DNA from: Pseudomonadota bacterium
Lineage (GTDB): Bacteria; Desulfobacterota; Binatia; UBA1149
Reading direction: 5' to 3'
Assembly: GCA_014382245.1 (NCBI GenBank)
Contig: JACNKC010000115.1
Coordinates: 1-64,000 of the forward strand
Length of the DNA: 64,000 bases
The notes under the pieces are model-generated. The model worked only from the letters and a program-made list of their open reading frames with translations. It had not been told where the DNA came from and did not search any database. The position numbers and the translations under genes were made by a program. Shown in pieces: positions 57,496 to 64,000 of this stretch; position 1 is the stretch's first letter; each line of letters starts with the position of its first letter.

Positions 57496-60400
57496 TCACG
57501 CTCGGGTAACGCGGCGGTACACGCGCGGCAGTTCGCCGGGCAGCGAGCTTATGTCGTCTATGACCGAGTAGCGCGCGCCGGGGCACATGTCGCGCAGGTA
57601 GTCGTGTCCCGAGGGGTCTATGGTTATGCAGAAGCTGCCCACGCCCGAGCGTTCCAGCTCCTGCAGGGCCATGGCGGTGTCGCGTATGCCGTAGGTGTTT
57701 GAGCGCCGGTCTTCGCCGTAGTCGCTGTCCTGCGGAAACCCGTCGCTTAGAAGTATCAGGTGGCGGGAGCGTGCGCTCACGCGGGACAGCTTGTCGGCCG
57801 AGTGCCTCAGCGCGGTGCCCATGCGCGTTGAGCGACGGGGCTGGATGGCACCTATGCGACCCTTCACCATCGGTCCCATGGTCTCAACGAAAGACTTGAC
57901 CTGGTAGTACTCCACGTTGTGCCGGCCGTTACCCGAGAATCCGTAGATGGCCCAGGAGTCGCCGATGTCTCCGAGCACATCGGAAAGCACCACCAGGGTT
58001 TCCTTTATCAGGTCAATTACCAGGCGTGGCTCGCCGTCGCTGTCGGCCAGGGGCTCGTCGGTAGACGCGCTCATGTCGACCAGGAACAAGGTTGCCACGT
58101 CGCGTTCTTCGCGGCGACGGGAGATATAGAAGCGATCAGTGGGCGACCTGCGCGACTTGAGCTCGGCCTGGGCGTCGACCAGGGCGTTGAGGTCGAAGTC
58201 GTGGCCGTCTTCCATGCCGCGTACCTTGCGGTACTGCTCGGGTTTCATGCGGTTGAATTCCTGCCGCACCTGCGAGAGCAGCTCGCCCGAGCGGCCGATG
58301 ACCTCGAGATAGTAGTGGCCGCCGTCGCCCTCGATGCTGGTCTCCTGCAGGCTGCACCACTGGCGGCGGTAGTCCGACACCTCGTAGTCCCACTCGTCGT
58401 AGAGATAACTGTCGGTGTGCACCTGTTTGCGCAGCCAGTCGCGCACGGCGGCCGTATCGCCGCGATCCATCATGGCACGCAGTTCGCGCAGCGAGTCCGA
58501 GGGGAGCTTGCCCAGCAGGTCGGTGATGTAGAGTCCCAGCCCCGGTTGCTCGCTACCGTGCGACTCGGAAAGCTTCAGAGAATCAGCCTGTTCAAGCAGG
58601 CGGCGTATTTCATCAGTGCTCATCGCCGTACCGGGGGCCTCGCCGTCGCCGTCGGCTTCGCACAGTTGCAGCTCTCGCTCGCCCGGGTCCAGGGATTCGC
58701 CGTCGTCGGGACCGGCCGTGGCCTTGTCGTTACCGGCCGCGCCGGGCATCGGGCCTGCCGGATCTTCGCCCATATCGCCGGGGTCGAGAATCGTCGCCCC
58801 GCCCAGCTCGATGAAGTTGTCAGGGTCGTCCGGGTCCTCGGCCCTCGAGTCGGCCAGGGCGAGCAGCGGATAGAGGGCGGCAAACAGGGTGGCGCTGTCG
58901 TACACGCTCGCTTCGGGACGGCGGAGTTGCCGCAGTGGTTCGGCCAGGGCCGCGGCCGAGCGGGCCAGCCGCGGCTCCAGGTCTTCGTGCTTGGCCCCGC
59001 CCACGGTGAGATGAAACAGCGCTTCGAGCAGCAGGTCGGCCGGGCGATCGGCCGCCTGCGGCGGTGGGTTGTCCGTGTAGTGGGCGCCCAGCCGTTGCAT
59101 GTCGATGGCCAGGCCGGGAAACTCGCGCTGCAGGCACGCGTCTATTCTCGCCCCGTCGAGCAACACGAACAGGCCGTGTGCGAGCAGCGGGTTGGGGTAG
59201 GACTCGAGCAGGGCCGTGAGGCCCGTCGACTCGTCGGCCGGCTTGTTTTCACGACCTGTAACGGCGGGCGGCGACCAGCCCAGGCTCTTGAAGTAATCGA
59301 GGTTGAAGTCAAAGCTGCCGTACTCCCAGCGGCCGGCTACATGGGCAACGGTGAGCTTGTACATGAGCAGGTTGTCTTCGCTGCTCGAGAACAGGCTCAC
59401 TCTTTCGGGAAGGCGCAGGCTTGTTTCATCGTCCGGCGACAACGGCGGTCTCAGCCAGGTGCCGGTCGACGCAACGAGCTGAAAATGTCGGCGTGACATC
59501 ATGCGCAGGTAGCGTTGCATGAGGCCTTCAATCTCTTCGAACTGCATGCTCGCGCTGTGCTCGACGAGCAGCTTATGGGCTGTCCTGGTGTGTATGGCCA
59601 GGTGGGCGAGCAGCGCCGCCTGGCCGCGGTCGGCCAGTTCGCCCGCTTGCTCGAGCCATAGCTCGACGCCCTCGCGCCCGCCCTCGTCGAGCGCCCGGTG
59701 CATGGACCTGAGGTAGGTGGGCAGCGCCGAGGGCAGCAGGCGAGCCACCGCGGGTGCGCGCGACAACAAGAACAAGGCGTCGTCCTGTTCGAGGTCGTGC
59801 AGGGTCGCCGACAGCAGGCGTAGCGCGTCGGCCAGTCCTTCGGCTGCTGTTGTCGGCTTAAGCACTTCTTCGACGGCTTCGAACAGTGCACGGCGACAGT
59901 CGGCGGCAAGAGATTCCAGCGCTGCTGGCAACGCGCTTACCAGTTCGCGTGCCGCGAGAGCGTCACCGGCGGACAGGTCAGCGCAGAGCTTGAGACAGCG
60001 CTCCTGCTCCGAGGCTTCGAGGCAGGCGAGTTCGTGGGCGAGTCGCGGCGGCCAGGGGGGGGCCTTGCGGCGGCCGGGTTGGCGGGCCGACACACAGCGA
60101 CTCCAGTGTCCCACCGACCCCGGGGCTAGCACGTCCAGCAGGCCGGGCATCGTTTCCACCAGCGCCCGGCCGGCCATTTCCTCTCGCCAACCGCCTTCTT
60201 CGAGCAGCTCGAGGGTGGCATCGCGCCAGGCGATCAGGGCGGTGGGGGCTAGTGTGCCGCTTTCCAGTGCCTGCGTGGTCGCCTCGGCAAAGTCGCTGCC
60301 GAGGCGACGCGAGCGCTCCAGCAGTGCGGCGCAGCAGGCCAGCCACTGACCGGGTTCGAGCGGCGCGCCTTCGCGGTAGAGATAATGGCTGGCCCCGAAC

Positions 60401-60681
60401 CAAGCGGACGCTGCGTCGCGCTGCTCGAGATCCTGCCCGAGAAGGGTGACGGTGTCGGCCAGCCAGTCGTGCAGGCGCGCCGGTGAGTCGCGGGTTACCG
60501 CGGCAGCCGCGACCAGGAAGGAGTGCGCCAGCGTGACCGAGCGAAGCGCCAGCAGGTCGCCGGCGGCCAACAGTTTTTCGCGGTCGGCGGGTGGGAGTGA
60601 AGCCACCGTCTCAAGCGCGGCTTCGCCCTCACTGTCGTCGGCCAGGTGGCGGCTCGACAACCACTTTCGTTTGTCGCTCAC
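57496..60681 (-). CDS. norD: NorD/CbbO-like protein with C-terminal VWA domain
   Basis: 1061 aa; C-terminal VATLFLVDMSASTDEPLADSDGEPRLVIDLIKE MIDAS, RSTRMGTALRHSADKL; downstream of NorQ-type AAA gene. Confidence 0.85.
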   Translation of the reverse strand: MSDKRKWLSSRHLADDSEGEAALETVASLPPADREKLLAAGDLLALRSVTLAHSFLVAAAAVTRDSPARLHDWLADTVTLLGQDLEQRDAASAWFGASHYLYREGAPLEPGQWLACCAALLERSRRLGSDFAEATTQALESGTLAPTALIAWRDATLELLEEGGWREEMAGRALVETMPGLLDVLAPGSVGHWSRCVSARQPGRRKAPPWPPRLAHELACLEASEQERCLKLCADLSAGDALAARELVSALPAALESLAADCRRALFEAVEEVLKPTTAAEGLADALRLLSATLHDLEQDDALFLLSRAPAVARLLPSALPTYLRSMHRALDEGGREGVELWLEQAGELADRGQAALLAHLAIHTRTAHKLLVEHSASMQFEEIEGLMQRYLRMMSRRHFQLVASTGTWLRPPLSPDDETSLRLPERVSLFSSSEDNLLMYKLTVAHVAGRWEYGSFDFNLDYFKSLGWSPPAVTGRENKPADESTGLTALLESYPNPLLAHGLFVLLDGARIDACLQREFPGLAIDMQRLGAHYTDNPPPQAADRPADLLLEALFHLTVGGAKHEDLEPRLARSAAALAEPLRQLRRPEASVYDSATLFAALYPLLALADSRAEDPDDPDNFIELGGATILDPGDMGEDPAGPMPGAAGNDKATAGPDDGESLDPGERELQLCEADGDGEAPGTAMSTDEIRRLLEQADSLKLSESHGSEQPGLGLYITDLLGKLPSDSLRELRAMMDRGDTAAVRDWLRKQVHTDSYLYDEWDYEVSDYRRQWCSLQETSIEGDGGHYYLEVIGRSGELLSQVRQEFNRMKPEQYRKVRGMEDGHDFDLNALVDAQAELKSRRSPTDRFYISRRREERDVATLFLVDMSASTDEPLADSDGEPRLVIDLIKETLVVLSDVLGDIGDSWAIYGFSGNGRHNVEYYQVKSFVETMGPMVKGRIGAIQPRRSTRMGTALRHSADKLSRVSARSRHLILLSDGFPQDSDYGEDRRSNTYGIRDTAMALQELERSGVGSFCITIDPSGHDYLRDMCPGARYSVIDDISSLPGELPRVYRRVTRA

Positions 60682-60685
60682 TGCG

Positions 60686-61510
60686 TCAGTCGGGCGGGAA
60701 AATAGACGACACCAGTTCGGCCACGGCTTCCTGCGTGGCCGGGTCGTCGCTGAGGGCCCGTATCATGGTCGCCTCGCAGGCCCGCTGCCGGGTGGTGCCG
60801 TGGTTGATCAGCTGGGCAGCGTAGAGAAGCAGGCGCGTGCTCACGCCTTCTTCGAGTCCACCCGATTTGAGTTCCCGCACGCGTTCGCCGAGGTGGGCAA
60901 GATCCATGGCCGTTTCCAGATCAACGCCGCTTTCGTGGGCGATTATTTCAGCCTCGCGGTCTCGCGGCGGGTAGCCGAACTCAAGCGTCACGAAGCGCTG
61001 TCGAGTGGATGGCTTGAGATCCTTGAGTACCGATTGGTAGCCGGGGTTGTACGACACCACGAGCATGAACCCGGGATGGGCCTGGGCGATCTCGGCGCGC
61101 TTGTCTATGGGCAGTATGCGCCGGTGGTCGGTGAGCGGGTGGATGAGCACCATGGTGTCCTTGCGAGCCTCGACCAGCTCGTCGAGATAGCACACGCAGC
61201 CGCTGCGCACCGCGCGCGTGAGCGGGCCGTCCATCCACACGGTCTCGTCGCCCCGGATGAGATAGCGGCCTACCAGGTCGCTGCCGGTCAAGTCCTCGTT
61301 GCAGGCAACGGTGATGAGGGGCAGGGGCCGGTCGTCGCTGGCCTTGACGAGTTTCCACGCCATGTACTCCACAAATCGGGTCTTGCCGCAGCCCGTAGGC
61401 CCCTTGAGTAATATGGGCAACTGCAGCTTGAAGGCGGCCTCAAAGATCTCAACCTCGTCGTTGATGGGGAGGTACCATGGGGCGTTTTCGTCGTGTTCTT
61501 TACCGCTCAC
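60686..61510 (-). CDS. norQ: CbbQ/NirQ/NorQ-type MoxR AAA+ ATPase
   Basis: [21 protein letters not shown] Walker [42 protein letters not shown]. Confidence 0.93.
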   Translation of the reverse strand: MSGKEHDENAPWYLPINDEVEIFEAAFKLQLPILLKGPTGCGKTRFVEYMAWKLVKASDDRPLPLITVACNEDLTGSDLVGRYLIRGDETVWMDGPLTRAVRSGCVCYLDELVEARKDTMVLIHPLTDHRRILPIDKRAEIAQAHPGFMLVVSYNPGYQSVLKDLKPSTRQRFVTLEFGYPPRDREAEIIAHESGVDLETAMDLAHLGERVRELKSGGLEEGVSTRLLLYAAQLINHGTTRQRACEATMIRALSDDPATQEAVAELVSSIFPPD

Positions 61511-62781
61511 GGCAGGTCTTCCGGCTGGTCGAAGGCGCCGACCAACTCTACGCCGTCCAGCTTGTCCATGGTGAGGCCGCTCTCGCTGTCGACCAACGCT
61601 ATGTTGATCGCGTCGTCGAGGGAGCTCTTTTCGGCCAGCGAGGACAGGGCTTTGTTGATGCGCGACTTGAAAAGATTGCGCACCACCGGTGGCATCTTGT
61701 CCATGGGGAAACTATTCAGCTTTACTTCGGCCGACGAATCAGAACTCCAGGTGATGGCGACCACCCGCGGGCCCACTATGTGGTGGTCGAGCAGCAGTCG
61801 GTCAGCGCCACGCTGGAAATCGCTGGTGGCATTGCCTTCGGCTTTGCCACCGCCGCTGTCCGTTGCCGCAGCATCGGCGCCACCCGTGCGGCTGCGCGGG
61901 GTGGGCCCGGCTGCCTGTCGACTCTCCAGTGACGCCACGAGCGCGTCGACACGACGTTTCTGTTCCGGATCGCTGGCGATGTTCCCTGCCTTCTTCAGGC
62001 TCGCCAGTGCGCCCTCGCGGTCGCCCATGCCGTTCTGCACCAGGCCGAGATTGAACCAGGCCTGCATGAAGCCCGGTGTTTTCTCGGTGACCTCGCGGTA
62101 GGTGTCGCGTGCCTCTTCGCGGCGCTCCTGGAAGAGCAGCGACGAGCCGAGGTCAGTGCGTACCGCCGCGTCGTCGGGGTCGATCTGGAGGTAACGATTG
62201 AAGAGTTCTTCGGCGCGCGCGAACTTCCGGGCGTTGTACTCCAGGTTGCCGTACATGCGGATGGCTTCGGCCGAGTCGGCGTCGAGCTCGAGTACGTGGT
62301 CCAGGGCCAGCCGGGCCTTGTCGACGTAGGACGGATCGAGCAGGCCTGCTCGGTAGCGCGCGCGGGACAATATCAGCCAGGACTCGAGATCATCGGGGCT
62401 GGCCTCGGCTGCCTCCGAAAGCCTATCGAGCACGCGCGTTACTTCTTCGGGCAGTTCCACCATCGGGTGGTCGGCCGGGGCGAGGTCGAGCGCGGGGGCT
62501 GAAGCCGTCGCCCCGGTAGCGCCGGGTGCACCTGATACAGAACGCTGCTGGGAGGGAGGGGGGGCTTCGAGCCGGTAAACGCCCAGGCCGCCAAGGGCAA
62601 ACAGCAGGCCAAAAACCGCCAGTGCGAGCGGGTTTGCCCTGATTTCACGGGGCTTGTCCCGCCGCGCGGTGCCGCAGTCGCCGCACCAGGCCTGCCTCGA
62701 TGAGAGGCTGGCGCCGCACTTGGTGCAAGTGTTCGATTTCGATTGCCTGCTCACGTCCTCACCTGCCTTATCAGGTATCAT
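61507..62781 (-). CDS. Zinc-ribbon plus TPR membrane protein
   Basis: [19 protein letters not shown] zinc ribbon, one TM, TPR repeats ([31 protein letters not shown]); overlaps the norQ start by 4 nt. Confidence 0.82.
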   Translation of the reverse strand: MIPDKAGEDVSRQSKSNTCTKCGASLSSRQAWCGDCGTARRDKPREIRANPLALAVFGLLFALGGLGVYRLEAPPPSQQRSVSGAPGATGATASAPALDLAPADHPMVELPEEVTRVLDRLSEAAEASPDDLESWLILSRARYRAGLLDPSYVDKARLALDHVLELDADSAEAIRMYGNLEYNARKFARAEELFNRYLQIDPDDAAVRTDLGSSLLFQERREEARDTYREVTEKTPGFMQAWFNLGLVQNGMGDREGALASLKKAGNIASDPEQKRRVDALVASLESRQAAGPTPRSRTGGADAAATDSGGGKAEGNATSDFQRGADRLLLDHHIVGPRVVAITWSSDSSAEVKLNSFPMDKMPPVVRNLFKSRINKALSSLAEKSSLDDAINIALVDSESGLTMDKLDGVELVGAFDQPEDLP

Positions 62782-62930
62782 GACGCTGGTGAAGTCGGCG
62801 CGATCGGCCCCGGGGCCGGGTGGAGGAAGCCGCCAGCCAAAAAAACGGCAGCTGCTGCACGACTGTTCTATAATTCAGGCTGGCTGCCTGCATGGCGAGT
62901 CACGGTCAGGGAGACAACGGTAAAGCGACA

Positions 62931-64000
62931 ATGATAAACAAATTGAAACAGTTTTGGTCAAACTTGAGCCCTACACTCCGGTCGTGGCTGTCCACGGCAG
63001 TGAAGGCAGTCATAACGGTGGGCGCTTTCTACCTGCTGCTCTCGCGCCCGTTGCCCAACGACGATGGTCGCAGTGTGACGACATTCACCGCAATCCGAGA
63101 GTTCATACCCAATATCGACATGGACAACTTCTGGAGGTTCGTGGCGTTGGCCGCTGGCATAAAGTTCATAGGCATACTTGCCAGCATGTATCGCTGGGTG
63201 CTGCTGCTCAAGGGCCAGGGCATAGCCCTTCCGTTCAAGCATATATTCGGCTCGTTTCTCATCGGCCGTTTCCTGGGCACCTTTCTGCCGTCCACCGTCG
63301 GTCTTGACGGCTACAAGCTCTACGACGCGGCCCGCTTCAGTGATCGCACTGTCGAGGTAACGGCCGCGACGGTGATTGAAAAAGTCCTGGGCATCCTCGG
63401 AATTTTCTTTACCTTTCTCGTCGCTATGCCGCTGGGCATTTCGATTTTCGGAGACAACGCTTTCCGCGTCGCCGCGCTCACGGTGCCCATCGCGTCGGCC
63501 GTGTTACTGCTGTTTTTCACCATGCTGTTCAAGCCCGGCCTGGTGCAGTGGGTGATAGAAAACTTTCCCATCCCGGCGCGCGACAAGATAACGGATTTCG
63601 TCACGCGGGTGTCCAAGGCTGCGGCGGCATACAGCGACAAGCGCTTGTTGTTGCTCAACGCGGCAGTGCAGAGCTGGCTCGTGCACTTCACGACGGCGGC
63701 GATGTACTTTTTTACGGCGCTTGCGGTGGGTGCCGTGGGTGCGAGCTTCTGGGAAGTGACCTTTGCCTCGTCGATACAGATTTTTGCGACCGTGATATCG
63801 CCGTTTACCATTGCCGGCGAAGGTATCCGTGAAATTGCGCAGACCTTCCTGCTGGGCGAAAAAATGGGCACTTCGCAGGCCATAATATCTGCCGCGCTGG
63901 GCTTCTGGGCGGCCGAGGCCCTGACCCTGATGGGCGCGTTCTTTCTCTGGGCTCGCCCCAAGGATTACCGGCCCGAGTGGGTACTGGTGGACGGCAAGTC
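62931..64000 (+). CDS. Lysylphosphatidylglycerol synthase TM region/UPF0104-family membrane protein (truncated by window end)
   Basis: Open frame from ATG 62931 (MINKLKQFWSNLSPTLRSW) through window end; FLPSTVGLDGYKLYDAARFSDRTVEVTAATVIEKVLGI, FTIAGEGIREIAQTFLLGEKMG. Confidence 0.82.
   Translation, partial: MINKLKQFWSNLSPTLRSWLSTAVKAVITVGAFYLLLSRPLPNDDGRSVTTFTAIREFIPNIDMDNFWRFVALAAGIKFIGILASMYRWVLLLKGQGIALPFKHIFGSFLIGRFLGTFLPSTVGLDGYKLYDAARFSDRTVEVTAATVIEKVLGILGIFFTFLVAMPLGISIFGDNAFRVAALTVPIASAVLLLFFTMLFKPGLVQWVIENFPIPARDKITDFVTRVSKAAAAYSDKRLLLLNAAVQSWLVHFTTAAMYFFTALAVGAVGASFWEVTFASSIQIFATVISPFTIAGEGIREIAQTFLLGEKMGTSQAIISAALGFWAAEALTLMGAFFLWARPKDYRPEWVLVDGK

Noticed and set aside
57919-59496. 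525 aa plus-strand ORF opposite norD
   Set aside because: Antisense shadow of a clear VWA protein gene; composition (His/Gln/Arg/Val-rich) typical of reverse-frame artefacts.

Overview
GC-rich, gene-dense bacterial chromosomal window with about 55 supportable CDS and one tRNA-Gly(CCC). I saw no rRNA, CRISPR array, transposase, integrase or phage module. Gene content is mostly housekeeping: ccmE/ccmF/ccmH cytochrome c maturation, gshA, uvrA, pgeF, uvrD/pcrA, rlmE, gloB, coaE, ddl, mgtE, ClC channel, asd and nth. It looks like a Deltaproteobacteria/Desulfobacterota/Myxococcota/Binatota-like genome, but that is an impression from protein style only, not a search. The parts most worth follow-up are: (1) a minus-strand VWA - ExbB/TolQ - ExbD - ExbD - large TPR cluster (31171-36070), which looks like a proton-channel energised machine of unknown function; (2) a divergent ferredoxin / Ala-Pro linker / zinc-ribbon / coiled-coil fusion (36195-37019), followed by a DEDDh exonuclease-UvrC/Cho-like fusion whose GIY-YIG site looks degenerate; (3) an atypical Ccm system with a CxxxY-type CcmE and a CQCGCG-type CcmH; (4) a LinB-like haloalkane dehalogenase in a tight cluster with an enoyl-CoA hydratase and a Gfo/Idh/MocA oxidoreductase, near a secreted alpha/beta hydrolase with a duplicated Cys-rich N-terminal module; (5) a NorQ/CbbQ - NorD - zinc-ribbon/TPR module without nor or cbb genes in view. 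Calls rest on reading the translated ORFs and recognising motifs; no database search was run.
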